A DNA stretch of 33,135 bases from Prevotella sp. UBA3837 (GCA_002392835.1 DGHX01000056.1:1-33135), one strand, 5' to 3'. Counted from the first letter of the stretch, positions 1-8,300 are shown. Made by a program: numbers and translations. Notes: generated by a model from the sequence alone, not told the origin.

Positions 1-199
1 GGGTGGTGCTGTCGGGGGTGGGGGGTGTGGTGGGGGTATTTGGGGTGGGTGAGTTGGTGGTTGTGGCGGCGGTTGCGGGTACGGCGGTGGCTGCCGGCCC
101 TTTAGGGGAAGACGTTCCCTTAAAGAGCGACGAAGGCGTGCAGGCCCACACAAAGATGAAGGCCAGCACGAAGAGTAACGTACCAGTTTTCTGTTTCAC
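1..199 (-). CDS. Pro/Thr-rich lipoprotein, N-terminal part only
   Basis: Reading leftwards from a GTG at 199, the frame stays open to the window edge. It begins with a lipoprotein signal peptide: a basic start (VKQKTG), a hydrophobic stretch (LLFVLAFIFVW) and a lipobox-like WAC with the cysteine at residue 20. After the cysteine comes a low-complexity linker rich in Thr, Pro, Ala and Ser, the kind that tethers an exported domain to the outer membrane. The functional domain lies outside the window, so the role is unknown. The start is a GTG only four bases downstream of a TAATTTTGC promoter element, so the mRNA would have almost no leader. The overlapping plus-strand frame is very Val/Gly-rich and is a shadow. 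Confidence 0.7.
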   Translation of the reverse strand, partial: MKQKTGTLLFVLAFIFVWACTPSSLFKGTSSPKGPAATAVPATAATTTNSPTPNTPTTPPTPDSTT

Positions 200-203
200 G
201 GCT

Positions 204-212
204 GCAAAATTA
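204..212 (-). promoter_or_regulatory. Bacteroidota -7 promoter element (TAATTTTGC)
   Basis: It matches the Bacteroidota primary sigma -7 consensus TAnnTTTG. It ends four bases before the GTG of the leftward lipoprotein gene, so transcription would begin at or next to the start codon. Confidence 0.6.
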
Positions 213-240
213 CACAATTTTGGGCAGAGAAAATGCTATT

Positions 241-261
241 GGGAGTTAAAGGGAGTTAAAG
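241..261. repeat. Two direct copies of GGGAGTTAAA
   Basis: The decamer GGGAGTTAAA occurs twice in tandem in the short gap between the lipoprotein gene and the HD gene. The reverse complement of the same unit recurs in several copies at 8301-8338, so this is a dispersed short repeat. Confidence 0.7.
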
Positions 262-279
262 TGGCTCAGTTTTTGTGCT

Positions 280-816
280 TTATTCAAACATTTTAGCCCA
301 TTGTAAGAATTTCTCTACCCCCTCGCGGCCGAATTTCTCCAGGCTTTGCGCCGTCTGCTCTACGGTGCGCACGCGGTCGGGGCTGGATTTCGAATAGAAC
401 TTGTCGGCATAGCACACCAGTTGCTCTTCTGTGGTCTGCGGCTCGTAGCATCCTGGCGGCAGGGGCAGCTGCTGGCGCTCTATCTGCTCGCTGGTGATGC
501 CGGTGCCGGTATGGCGCTCGCACACGCGGGCGTGGAGCTCCAGCCCCTCGCTTCGCAGCAGCTGTGCGCCGATGAGGCCGTGGCGGATGTATGGCTCCTG
601 TCCGTGGCACAAGATGCTGGGTGCGTGGCACCAGCGTATGCCGATGTCATGGAGCATGGCGGCCTCCTCCACGAACTGCGTGTCGATGTGCAGCTCGGGG
701 TGGCGGGCGGCGATGAGCAGGCAGCGGTCGGCTACCTGGCGCGAGTGCTTCAACAAGAGGCGGCGCAGCGCGTCGTCCTCGGGGTAGTATTTCTCTATAA
801 TTGCTTTGTAGTTCAT
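280..816 (-). CDS. HD-domain phosphohydrolase
   Basis: A 178-residue protein of the HD metal-dependent phosphohydrolase superfamily, probably cytoplasmic, with unknown substrate. Visible metal-ligand candidates are His24 (KHSRQ), the His56-Asp57 pair (AMLHDIGI), a HG in YIRHGLIGA, the His of CERHTGTG and the Asp of CYADKFYS. This is the H...HD...H...H...D pattern of small stand-alone HDIG proteins that act on nucleotides or other phosphoesters. The start MNYKAII is preferred over an upstream in-frame ATG at 846 because family members begin just ahead of the first helix and the extra ten residues look non-coding. It lies downstream of the helicase gene on the same strand, with about 60 bp between them. 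Confidence 0.85.
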   Translation of the reverse strand: MNYKAIIEKYYPEDDALRRLLLKHSRQVADRCLLIAARHPELHIDTQFVEEAAMLHDIGIRWCHAPSILCHGQEPYIRHGLIGAQLLRSEGLELHARVCERHTGTGITSEQIERQQLPLPPGCYEPQTTEEQLVCYADKFYSKSSPDRVRTVEQTAQSLEKFGREGVEKFLQWAKMFE

Positions 817-878
817 TATTTCAGAATAGTAAATATCAGTCAACACGCTTCGTGCGCTCGTTCAGACCCCCGCCCCCC

Positions 879-2351
879 CTAACTTAGGGGACTCGGTGGC
901 TCCACCTGGGTGGTGGGCCAGTTGACGAGGAATACCTTCTCCGTGGCGCGGGTGAGTGCGGTGTAGAGCCAGTGAAGATAGTCGGTCGACAGCATGTCGT
1001 CGGTCATGTAGCCCTGGTCTATGTACACGTGTGCCCACTGTCCGCCCTGCGCCTTGTGACAGGTGACGGCGTATGCGAACTTCACCTGCAGTGCCTGGTA
1101 GTGGTGGTCGTTGCGCAGCGCCTTCATGCGGTCCTGCTTCAGTGGCATGTCGGCATAGTCGGCCATCACCCGTTCGTAGAGTGCCGTCTGCTGTTCGCTG
1201 GTCAGTGCCGGTGCCTCGCTGCTGAGTGTGTCGAGCAGGGTAGTGACGGTAATCTCGTAGTCGTCGTAGTCGGGCAGCTGAAGGGTGACCTCGGCAAAGC
1301 GGAAGCCGTAGAGCTCGTGTATGTGTCGCACCCGCTGCACCACGCACCGGTCGCCGTTGGCCAGGAATCCTATGTCCTTTCCCTTGTCGGTATCGTCCTT
1401 CAGCCAGAAGTAGTTGTTCTTCACTATCATCAACTCGTCGCCTCGGCACAGCTCCTCCTCGCGGTCGAGGACGGTGCTGCGTATACCCCTATTATAGATG
1501 TTCGCGCGTTTATTTGAGCGTGTCACCACCATCGTCTGGTCCACTCCCACGCGGCTGTAGCTGCTGGCCAGTGCCTCTATGAGCTCGTTGCCGGGCGTGC
1601 TGACGATGTCGGCGAATCCCTGCAGCCGCATCTTTGGCAATGCCAGTGGCTGCTGCATCTCCTGCCTGATGTTTGTGGCGTTCCATAGTATTCCCGACAG
1701 GCTGCTCTGCCGCAGCACCTCGCTGAGCGTTGCCTCGTAGACAAGGAGCCCGTATCCGCTGAGCACCTGCGCCTGCAGTGCCGGGCTCTGCTCCTCGCCC
1801 ACGGGTGGCAGCTGTGCCTGGTCGCCTATGAGCAGGAGTCGGCAGTTGCCTCCCTGCTGTGCCGGTGCCCCCATGTATACGAATCGCAGCAGGTCGTCGA
1901 GCACCGAGCCCGACCCGAAGGCGCTGTCGCCGCCTGTTGCTGCTATCATCGATGCCTCGTCGACGATGAACAGCGTGTCGCGGTGCAGGTTGTCGTTCAG
2001 CTGGAAGGCACCCTGTGCCATCTCTGCCATGGGCATGGCGGCCGTCTTCTGTCGGTATATGCGGCGATGTATGGTGTAGGCATTATGGCCGGCATACAGC
2101 GAGAACACCTTTGCGGCACGCCCTGTCGGTGCCAGCAGCACCAGCTTCTGCCGCATCGCCGTCATGGCCTGCACGATGGCAGCCGCCAGCGTGGTCTTTC
2201 CCGTTCCCGCCGATCCACGCAGCACCATGCAGGCCTGTGGCGAGGCGTCGAGCAGGAATCGCGCGAAGACACCGATGGCCGTCCACTGCTCAGGCGTGGG
2301 CGTGTGGGGGAAGTGGCTGCGTATGTGCTGTGTCAGTTCGGTTGCGTTCAT
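879..2351 (-). CDS. RecD-like superfamily I DNA helicase
   Basis: A 490-residue ATP-dependent helicase related to the RecD/exonuclease V alpha family and probably acting in DNA repair. Visible motifs are Walker A (GSAGTGKTTL, near residue 50), Walker B (LFIVDEASMI), motif III (LLIGDQAQLPPVG), a C-terminal motif of the UvrD_C_2 type (YAVTCHKAQGGQW) and motif VI (YTALTRATEKVFLVN). It is shorter than E. coli RecD (about 608 residues) and lacks the long N-terminal domain, as is usual for the Bacteroidota stand-alone form. The start MNATEL is chosen because a TACCTTTGC promoter element ends three bases upstream; an upstream ATG at 2366 would lie upstream of that promoter. No recB or recC is nearby. 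Confidence 0.88.
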   Translation of the reverse strand: MNATELTQHIRSHFPHTPTPEQWTAIGVFARFLLDASPQACMVLRGSAGTGKTTLAAAIVQAMTAMRQKLVLLAPTGRAAKVFSLYAGHNAYTIHRRIYRQKTAAMPMAEMAQGAFQLNDNLHRDTLFIVDEASMIAATGGDSAFGSGSVLDDLLRFVYMGAPAQQGGNCRLLLIGDQAQLPPVGEEQSPALQAQVLSGYGLLVYEATLSEVLRQSSLSGILWNATNIRQEMQQPLALPKMRLQGFADIVSTPGNELIEALASSYSRVGVDQTMVVTRSNKRANIYNRGIRSTVLDREEELCRGDELMIVKNNYFWLKDDTDKGKDIGFLANGDRCVVQRVRHIHELYGFRFAEVTLQLPDYDDYEITVTTLLDTLSSEAPALTSEQQTALYERVMADYADMPLKQDRMKALRNDHHYQALQVKFAYAVTCHKAQGGQWAHVYIDQGYMTDDMLSTDYLHWLYTALTRATEKVFLVNWPTTQVEPPSPLS

Positions 2352-2354
2352 GCT

Positions 2355-2363
2355 GCAAAGGTA
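2355..2363 (-). promoter_or_regulatory. -7 promoter element (TACCTTTGC) of the helicase gene
   Basis: It matches TAnnTTTG and ends only three bases before the helicase ATG, implying a leaderless or nearly leaderless mRNA. Its position also decides the start codon. Confidence 0.65.
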
Positions 2364-2482
2364 CAAATAAATGGGGAGCGGAAGCGCAGGGCGCTCCTGT
2401 TTTTTTGACTGCCCGGCATGTAAAAAAAGTTAAATGGCGCAGATAAGGCGCCGCTGAGTACCCTAAACCGCCAACTTTTTAT

Positions 2483-2491
2483 TAATTTTGC
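2483..2491 (+). promoter_or_regulatory. -7 promoter element (TAATTTTGC) of the small ORF / DUF3822 / rsmD group
   Basis: It matches TAnnTTTG and lies seven bases before the ATG of the 46-codon ORF. It probably drives that ORF, the DUF3822 gene and rsmD as one unit. Confidence 0.6.
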
Positions 2492-2498
2492 ACACGAA

Positions 2499-2639
2499 AT
2501 GAAACGTAGCATCAACTGGACCAATGTTCTCCTGGCTTTGCTGGCAATAGTGTTGCTGGCCCTCTGCGTCAGGAGTGTTGTCGGTGAGCAGCAGTCATTA
2601 ACCAAAAGACAGGAGATGAGAGATGGCAGAATCGACTAA
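2499..2639 (+). CDS. 46-residue single-pass membrane protein, overlapping the DUF3822 gene
   Basis: A small ORF starts with ATG seven bases after a promoter element. It encodes a basic start (MKRSINWTN), one hydrophobic segment at residues 10-24 (VLLALLAIVLLALCV), and a polar charged tail ending RDGRID. Its last 17 bases overlap the DUF3822 start at 2623 in another frame, so translation of the two may be coupled. The promoter position, the signal-anchor-like composition and the overlap support a real gene. I do not recognise the family. The alternative is that the transcript leader merely happens to be open here. Confidence 0.6.
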   Translation: MKRSINWTNVLLALLAIVLLALCVRSVVGEQQSLTKRQEMRDGRID

Positions 2640-3417
2640 TCGGCTGACCCTGCGTGTGGGTCGCTCCACGCTGTGCATGCTGGCGCAGGGAAGCGGGAGC
2701 AACGACATAGACTATGAGCCCTACGTGGTGAAGAGTGGCGTCTCGATGGCCGCGAATCTGCGCGATGCCTTCAAGAAGAGCCGCCTGCTGCAGCAGGTGC
2801 CGCCTCGTGTGCACGTGCTCATCGACAGCGACGTGCTGCTGGTGCCCGTGGAGCAGTTCGAGGAAGACACCATGGCCGACATGCACCGCCATGCCTTTCC
2901 CGGCAGCGGCAGCGACGTGGTGCACTACAACGTGCTGCCCGCGCTGAACGCCGTGGCCGTCTTTGCCGTGAACAAGGACCTGCGCATGGTGCTCGACGAC
3001 CATTTCAGCGACGTGACGATGGTGACGCTCATGCAGCCCGTGTGGCGGCATCTGCATCAGCGCAGCTTCACCGGCAGCCGCCAGAAGCTCTATGCCTATT
3101 TCCATGAGAAGCGCCTGGAGCTGTGCGCCTTCCAGCAGAACCGCTTCAAGTTCTGCAACAGCTTCGAGGCCCCCCGCTACAAGGATGCCGTGTTTTTCAT
3201 CACCTATGTGTGGCAACAGCTGAACATGGCTGCCGATACCGACGAGCTGCACTTGGTGGGCGACATGGCCGAGCAGGAGGCAATGGTGAACGAGCTGAAG
3301 CTCTTCCTGCAGAACGTATATGTAATCAATGCCTCGGCCGACTTCAGCCAGCACCCTGCGGCGCAGGTCAAGGGCGTGCCCTACGACCTGCTGACGCTCG
3401 TAGTGAAAGGAAGGTGA
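2623..3417 (+). CDS. DUF3822 family protein
   Basis: A 264-residue protein recognised as the Bacteroidota DUF3822 family by its overall sequence and by its place directly ahead of rsmD, a frequent arrangement in the phylum. It shows no signal peptide or membrane segment. Visible stretches include HVLIDSDVLLVPVEQF, HYNVLPALNAVAVFAVNKD and ELHLVGDMAEQE. These suggest alternating strands and helices, possibly an actin-like fold, which is inference only. No catalytic motif is evident and the function is unknown. The ATG lies inside the upstream small ORF. Confidence 0.8.
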   Translation: MAESTNRLTLRVGRSTLCMLAQGSGSNDIDYEPYVVKSGVSMAANLRDAFKKSRLLQQVPPRVHVLIDSDVLLVPVEQFEEDTMADMHRHAFPGSGSDVVHYNVLPALNAVAVFAVNKDLRMVLDDHFSDVTMVTLMQPVWRHLHQRSFTGSRQKLYAYFHEKRLELCAFQQNRFKFCNSFEAPRYKDAVFFITYVWQQLNMAADTDELHLVGDMAEQEAMVNELKLFLQNVYVINASADFSQHPAAQVKGVPYDLLTLVVKGR

Positions 3418-3500
3418 GAGAGTGGAAAGAGGAGAGTGGAAAGTGGAAAGAGGATAGTCGAAAGAGGAGAGTGGAAAGAGGAGAGTGGAAAGGGAATAGT
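3418..3500 (+). repeat. Purine-rich tandem repeat, GAGAGTGGAAAG family
   Basis: Immediately after the DUF3822 stop come about seven degenerate copies of a GTGGAAAGAGGA-type unit. The same family recurs inside manA (24516-24564) and after recF (27770-27842). The rest of the gap to rsmD is AT-rich with short repeats of GTAAATC. Confidence 0.85.
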
Positions 3501-3542
3501 CTATTCAATCGTAAATCGTAAATCCGTAAATCGTCAATCACT

Positions 3543-4076
3543 TTGAGGGTAATAACAGGAAAATACAAGGGCCGTCACTTTGACATTCCGCGCACGTTCA
3601 AGGCGCGGCCTACTACCGACTTTGCCAAGGAGAACATCTTCAATGTGCTCATGGGCTACGTCGATTTCGATGGTGCCACGGCCCTCGACCTCTTCTCCGG
3701 CACGGGCAGCATCACGCTCGAGCTGCTCTCGCGCGGCTGCCGACAGGTGGTGAGCGTTGAGCAAGACCGCGACCACCACCGTTTCATCCTACAGTGTCTG
3801 AAGAGCATCGGCGTGGGCAGCGAGGCCATCGCCCTGCGTGCCGATGCCTTCCGCTTCATCAGACAGTGCCACCAGCAGTTCGACTTCATCTTCGCCGACC
3901 CGCCCTACGCCCTGCCTCAGCTGGCCACGATTCCCGACCTGGTGCTCGGCGGCAGTCTGCTGGCCCCCGGCGGCGTCTTCGTCTTCGAGCATGGCAGCGC
4001 CAACGACTTTACGGAGCATCCCCGCTTCCTCGAGCACCGCAGCTACGGCAGCGTGAACTTCACGCTCTTCCGCTGA
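3543..4076 (+). CDS. rsmD: 16S rRNA (guanine-966-N2)-methyltransferase RsmD
   Basis: A 177-residue SAM-dependent methyltransferase that modifies G966 of 16S rRNA during 30S assembly. The N-terminus MRVITGKYKGR matches the family start and comes from a TTG codon; no nearer ATG preserves it. The SAM-binding motif I is LDLFSGTGSITLELLSRG, the acidic motif II residue is in VSVEQDR, and the catalytic motif is DPPY in FIFADPPYAL. Length is normal for the family. It follows the DUF3822 gene across a 125-bp repeat-bearing gap. Confidence 0.93.
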   Translation: MRVITGKYKGRHFDIPRTFKARPTTDFAKENIFNVLMGYVDFDGATALDLFSGTGSITLELLSRGCRQVVSVEQDRDHHRFILQCLKSIGVGSEAIALRADAFRFIRQCHQQFDFIFADPPYALPQLATIPDLVLGGSLLAPGGVFVFEHGSANDFTEHPRFLEHRSYGSVNFTLFR

Positions 4077-4094
4077 GCCCTTTACCACATCAGG

Positions 4095-5069
4095 CTATTG
4101 CCCTTTTTCCTTTCTCTGCGCAGCCCAAATCTCCGCTGAGTTGATGATGTTCTGCCACAGGATGTAGCAGCCCGGGCCTACGCTGGCCAGCGGGTTCAGG
4201 TAGGTGTAGGCCAGCCAGATGGCGAAGGCCGTGTTCTTCTGTCCCAGGGCCTGCCCGGCCTCCTGTGCCCGGTGGAAGAAGTGTCCTATGAAGCGGCCCA
4301 CGGCAAACTGCACCACGCACACCAGCAGCCCCGTCATTGCGATGATGCTGAGCAGCACGGCCGATGCCTCGGCATGCACGATGTTCTTCACCGTGGTGCC
4401 CGTGACAATCATCAGCGAGCAGCCCCACAGATAGAACGACAGGTCGCGCACGCTGACGATGCGGCGGTGCAGGCCCGGCCAGCGGTGCTTCACCACGTAG
4501 GCCAGCAGCATGGGCAGCACCAGCAGCACCAGCACCTGGTACAGAATCTTGGCAAAGGCGCTGAGGAACGGCACGTCGGCCCCCTTCTCGATGAGCGGGA
4601 AGCAGACGGGCACCAGCAGCGCCGTGACGAAGTTCGACAGGAAGGTGTAGGTCGTGGTCTGCTCCAGTGATCCGCCCAGCTTCTGCGTCACCACGGCGGC
4701 GGCCGTGGCGCAGGGTGCTATGACGCACATCAGCAGCGCCTCCATCAGTATGCGGGCCTGCGGGGTGAGGTGTGTGGCCACCGGCGGACAGAGGATGACA
4801 GCCATGACGATGCCCACGAAGAGCAGGTTGGCCAGCAGCACCCACAAGTGCCACCACACGGGGCGCATGGCGTGGAAGTCGACCTTGCAGAAGGTCACGA
4901 ACAGCACGCCGAACATGAACACCGGCAGCAGCGCGTCCATCACCGGTGCAAAGAACACGGCAGCACCGTCGAGCGCCGGCACGAAGGCAAAGACCAGATA
5001 GAGCAGCGCCCCTAAGCCCATGGCCACCGGCAGCGTCCAGTCCTTCAGAAAACGTATCACTTTCTTCAT
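4095..5069 (-). CDS. Bile acid:sodium symporter-like (BASS family) transporter
   Basis: A 324-residue polytopic inner-membrane protein with about nine or ten hydrophobic segments. Family marks are the helix-breaking APCATAAAVVT segment near the middle and the late motif GQKNTAFAIWLAYTYLNP, corresponding to the crossover helices of BASS/SBF carriers. The substrate cannot be read from the sequence; family members carry bile acids, pantoate and other organic anions with sodium. The ATG sits six bases after a TACTTTTGC promoter element, so the leader is very short. It is convergent with rsmD, the stops being 18 bp apart, and stands alone as a transcription unit. Confidence 0.85.
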   Translation of the reverse strand: MKKVIRFLKDWTLPVAMGLGALLYLVFAFVPALDGAAVFFAPVMDALLPVFMFGVLFVTFCKVDFHAMRPVWWHLWVLLANLLFVGIVMAVILCPPVATHLTPQARILMEALLMCVIAPCATAAAVVTQKLGGSLEQTTTYTFLSNFVTALLVPVCFPLIEKGADVPFLSAFAKILYQVLVLLVLPMLLAYVVKHRWPGLHRRIVSVRDLSFYLWGCSLMIVTGTTVKNIVHAEASAVLLSIIAMTGLLVCVVQFAVGRFIGHFFHRAQEAGQALGQKNTAFAIWLAYTYLNPLASVGPGCYILWQNIINSAEIWAAQRKEKGQ

Positions 5070-5075
5070 TGTGGC

Positions 5076-5084
5076 GCAAAAGTA
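5076..5084 (-). promoter_or_regulatory. -7 promoter element (TACTTTTGC) of the BASS transporter
   Basis: A TAnnTTTG match ending six bases before the leftward ATG at 5069. Confidence 0.6.
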
Positions 5085-5170
5085 CTGAAATAATTCTTAA
5101 TTCCACTTTGCCAATTCTTAATTAATAAAAAAACTTCGCTTTATTTGATTGATAATTGGCCATAATTGCG

Positions 5171-5179
5171 TAAATTTGC
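5171..5179 (+). promoter_or_regulatory. -7 promoter element (TAAATTTGC) of the DUF4332 gene
   Basis: A TAnnTTTG match, with an upstream TTTG at 5144-5147 as a possible -33 element (spacing 23, slightly long). It implies a leader of about 35-40 bases before the ATG at 5220. Confidence 0.65.
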
Positions 5180-5219
5180 GCTGAATATACCATTTATCAA
5201 CCCCTAATCGCATACATAT

Positions 5220-5627
5220 ATGGATTACAAGATTGCAGACATCGAAGGCGTAGGCGAGGTCTATGCCGAGAAGCTGGTTGCCGCAGGCATTAATAAAGTG
5301 AGTGAACTCTTAGAGAAGTGCGCCGCCCCCAAGGGCCGCAAGGAGCTGGCCGAGCAGACGGGCATCAGCGAGAAGCTCATCCTTCGCTGGACCAACCATG
5401 CCGACCTGTTCCGCATCAGCGGCGTGGGCCCGCAGTTTGCCGAGCTGCTCGAGGTGGCCGGCGTCGACACGGTGAAGGAGTTCCGCCACCGCGTGGCCGA
5501 GAACCTGCAGCCGAAGCTGCAGCAGTGCAACGACGAGCGCCACATCTGCGGCCGCGTGCCGTCGGTGGCCGAAGTTCAGAAGATGATTGACCAGGCCAAG
5601 GAACTGGAACCGAAAGTCAGCTATTAA
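5220..5627 (+). CDS. DUF4332 helix-hairpin-helix protein
   Basis: A 135-residue protein with two helix-hairpin-helix-like motifs: IADIEGVGEVYAEKLVAAG near the start and FRISGVGPQFAELLEVAGV around residues 61-79. Each has the G-V-G hairpin followed by a helix, as in DUF4332 proteins related to DNA-binding HhH modules. The likely role is nucleic-acid or protein binding; no enzymatic motif is visible. The start follows a clear promoter. The M6 peptidase gene begins seven bases after the stop, so the two are probably cotranscribed even though their locations differ (cytoplasm versus secreted). Confidence 0.85.
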   Translation: MDYKIADIEGVGEVYAEKLVAAGINKVSELLEKCAAPKGRKELAEQTGISEKLILRWTNHADLFRISGVGPQFAELLEVAGVDTVKEFRHRVAENLQPKLQQCNDERHICGRVPSVAEVQKMIDQAKELEPKVSY

Positions 5628-5634
5628 TAAGATA

Positions 5635-8229
5635 ATGAGAAAACTGATGTTACTGGCCATTGCCATGCTCACCGCAAGCATGGCAATGGCTATTCCTGCC
5701 CATCCGGGAACGGCCACCGTGCGCCAGCCCGACGGCACCACGCTCACCATCCGCCTCATTGGCGACGAGTATCTCCATTACAACACCACCGCCGACGGCT
5801 ACACCATCCTGCAGCAGGCCGACGGTGCATACGTCTATGCTGAGCGCCTGAGCGACGGCCAGCTGGCCGCCACCACGCGCGTGGCCCACGACGAGGGCCA
5901 GCGCACGGCCGACGAGCGGCAGTGGCTGCTGCAGACGCCGCGCCGCCTGCAGCCCCAGATGAGCAGCGACATGGCCCGTGCCCGCCAGAGCGAGCTGGAC
6001 CGCCGTGCACAGGCCCGCAGCCGTGCGTCGCGGTACGACTATAACAACTTCCGCGGCCTCATCCTGCTGGTGCAGTACAACGACCGCTCCTTCTCGCGCA
6101 GCGACATCAAGGACGTCATCGACGGCATGGTGAACACCCCCGACTACAAGGGCTACGACAACAGCCTCGTAGGCCGCTTCACCGGCAGCGTGCGCGACTA
6201 CTTCTACGACAACAGCGCCGGTATGTTCTCGCCCGAGTTCGACGTCGTGGGCCCCGTCACCATCGACTACAGCCAGTACTACGCCCATGGTTCGGAAAAT
6301 GCCGCCCGTCTGATGCTGGCCGCCATTGACGCCGCCGACTCGCTGGTGAACTTCAAGGACTATGACCGCGACAACAACGGGCAGGTGGACATGGTCTACT
6401 TCCTCTATGCCGGCATCGGCGCCCACATCGATGGCAACAACCAGCGCCTGCTGTGGCCCCACGCCAGCTTCATCACCAACCCCGATGGCGGCTATAACTG
6501 GCGGGTGCGCAAGGACGGCGTGACCATGGGCCGCTATGCCTGCTCCACCGAGCTCACCGGCAGCGCCACCTCCAACTTCCTTGACGGCATCGGCGTCATC
6601 TGCCATGAGTTCGGCCACGTGCTGGGACTGCCCGACCTCTACGATACCGACTATGAGGATAACGGCCAGACCGCCCATCCCGCCGATTGGAGCATCATGG
6701 CCGGCGGCGGATACCTGAACTTCGGGCGCACGCCCTGCGGATACACCCTCTATGAGCGTGCCTCCCTGGGCTTCGCCGTACCCCAGGTGTTCCCCTCCGA
6801 GGGCGACTACACGCTGCAGCCTATCGGCACGTCGAACACCGGCTACAAGCTCATCACTCCCGTGCGCAATGAGTTCTTCCTCATAGAGAACCGCCAGAAC
6901 ACGTCGAAGTGGGACAGCTACCTGCCCGGCCACGGCATGCTGGTGTTCCGCGTAGACAGCACCAGCACCAGCGTGTGGACGAGCAACGTGCTCAACAACA
7001 ACCCCGAACACATGTACTTCGAGCTGGTGCGCGCCGGCGGCGGCAACACTCCCACGGCAGCGCCCACCGATCCCTTCCCCGGCACGCACCACGTGACGAT
7101 GCTCGACAACGAGACGGAGCCCGCCAACCTGAGGACCTGGGCCGGCAAACCCACCCCCTTCGGCCTTCAGAACATCAGCGAGAGCAGCGACGGCGTCATC
7201 AGCTTCAACCTCTTCAACGTCAACATACTGAAGAGCATCAGCCTGCCTGCACAGTTAGCCGTGGGCCGTGGGCTGAGCTTGGTCGTCCCCACTACGCTCA
7301 AGCCCGCCACAGCCATCTATGCCGCTCAGTGGACATCGAGCAACGAGGCCGTGGCCACCGTCAGCAATGACGGACTGGTGACCGGCGTCGCCGTGGGCGA
7401 GTGCGACATCACCGTCGAGGCCACCAGCAACGGCAACATGCACAGCGCCACCTGCCACATCGTGGTGGAGGAGGCCGACATGAAGGCCGGCATTGCCGAC
7501 TTCCGCGCTATGCCCGCCGGCAGCAGCGCCGCCATGCTGCTGCACGATGCCCTCGTGGTCTATGTCAACGGGCAGGACGCCTACGTGCGCGATGCCACCG
7601 GTGCCATCGTCTTTGCCAACACGGGGCTGCCGCTGCAGGTCGGCGACTGCCTCAATGGCTTCGTCATGGGCAAACTATCCAGCCGCAACAACGTGCCCGT
7701 GCTGCTGCCCGTGGAGGGCAGCACCCACGACATGGGCTACACAGTGACCAGCGGCAACGACGTGGAACCGCGGCCCGTGGAGCTGGGCAGCATCACCGCT
7801 GCCGACTATGGCGACCTCATCACGGTGAAGAGCGTGCAGATGGTCAGCGACGACGGCATCTGGCTGCGCGATGCCGGGCACAACATCCGTGTGTACAACA
7901 CCTTCCAGCTGCGTAAGGTAAAGACGACGAAGGACTTCAGCCTGTGGTACGACATCACAGGCATCTACCACACCAACGTGCTCAATGGCGAGGTCATCGA
8001 CGAACTGTCGTTTGTCAGCACCACGCCCTTCGTCCAGGTTGCCGCCCCCGATGCCATCAGCCTGCCCACGCTGGCTGCCGTACCTGCTGACAGCCCCGTC
8101 AGCGTCTACACCGCCGCCGGCCGCCACGTGGCCACCTGCACCGCAGGCCAGCTCGGCCAGCTGCCCCTGCGCAGCGGCGTCTATGTGGTGCGCAGCAGCG
8201 CCGCATCGTGGAAGATGGTGCGCCGGTAG
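5635..8229 (+). CDS. Secreted M6 family metallopeptidase with Ig-like domain and type IX-like sorting tail
   Basis: An 864-residue zinc peptidase. Residues 1-19 (MRKLMLLAIAMLTASMAMA) form a signal peptide; the in-frame ATG at 5587 would place 16 charged residues ahead of it and overlap the DUF4332 gene, so 5635 is preferred. The M6 (immune inhibitor A-like) catalytic motif is HEFGHVLGLPDLYD, with His324, Glu325 and His328, followed by a Met in WSIMAGGGY as the Met-turn. A BIG2-type Ig-like domain follows (WTSSNEAVATVSNDGLVTGV, near residues 563-582), then an OB-like region. The last ~45 residues (VYTAAGRHVAT ... SGVYVVRS ... KMVRR) resemble a type IX secretion type A sorting signal. It probably degrades extracellular protein; the substrate is unknown. 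Confidence 0.9.
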   Translation: MRKLMLLAIAMLTASMAMAIPAHPGTATVRQPDGTTLTIRLIGDEYLHYNTTADGYTILQQADGAYVYAERLSDGQLAATTRVAHDEGQRTADERQWLLQTPRRLQPQMSSDMARARQSELDRRAQARSRASRYDYNNFRGLILLVQYNDRSFSRSDIKDVIDGMVNTPDYKGYDNSLVGRFTGSVRDYFYDNSAGMFSPEFDVVGPVTIDYSQYYAHGSENAARLMLAAIDAADSLVNFKDYDRDNNGQVDMVYFLYAGIGAHIDGNNQRLLWPHASFITNPDGGYNWRVRKDGVTMGRYACSTELTGSATSNFLDGIGVICHEFGHVLGLPDLYDTDYEDNGQTAHPADWSIMAGGGYLNFGRTPCGYTLYERASLGFAVPQVFPSEGDYTLQPIGTSNTGYKLITPVRNEFFLIENRQNTSKWDSYLPGHGMLVFRVDSTSTSVWTSNVLNNNPEHMYFELVRAGGGNTPTAAPTDPFPGTHHVTMLDNETEPANLRTWAGKPTPFGLQNISESSDGVISFNLFNVNILKSISLPAQLAVGRGLSLVVPTTLKPATAIYAAQWTSSNEAVATVSNDGLVTGVAVGECDITVEATSNGNMHSATCHIVVEEADMKAGIADFRAMPAGSSAAMLLHDALVVYVNGQDAYVRDATGAIVFANTGLPLQVGDCLNGFVMGKLSSRNNVPVLLPVEGSTHDMGYTVTSGNDVEPRPVELGSITAADYGDLITVKSVQMVSDDGIWLRDAGHNIRVYNTFQLRKVKTTKDFSLWYDITGIYHTNVLNGEVIDELSFVSTTPFVQVAAPDAISLPTLAAVPADSPVSVYTAAGRHVATCTAGQLGQLPLRSGVYVVRSSAASWKMVRR

Positions 8230-8300
8230 ACACTCCTTGGCCAAATCGAGGGGAACAGGTATTGTCCTTTCGCTCGAGCTTGCTCGCTTCGCTTGCGAAG

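Noticed and set aside
3..296. 97-codon plus-strand frame at the window start
   Set aside because: Extremely Val/Gly-rich, antisense to a lipoprotein signal peptide and Pro/Thr linker on the minus strand.
4090..5106. 338-codon minus-strand frame overlapping the BASS transporter
   Set aside because: A shifted frame of the same region with Arg/His/Gly-rich sequence. The 324-residue frame carries the hydrophobic segments and family motifs.
5650..7092. 480-codon minus-strand frame
   Set aside because: Antisense shadow of the M6 peptidase, without motifs.
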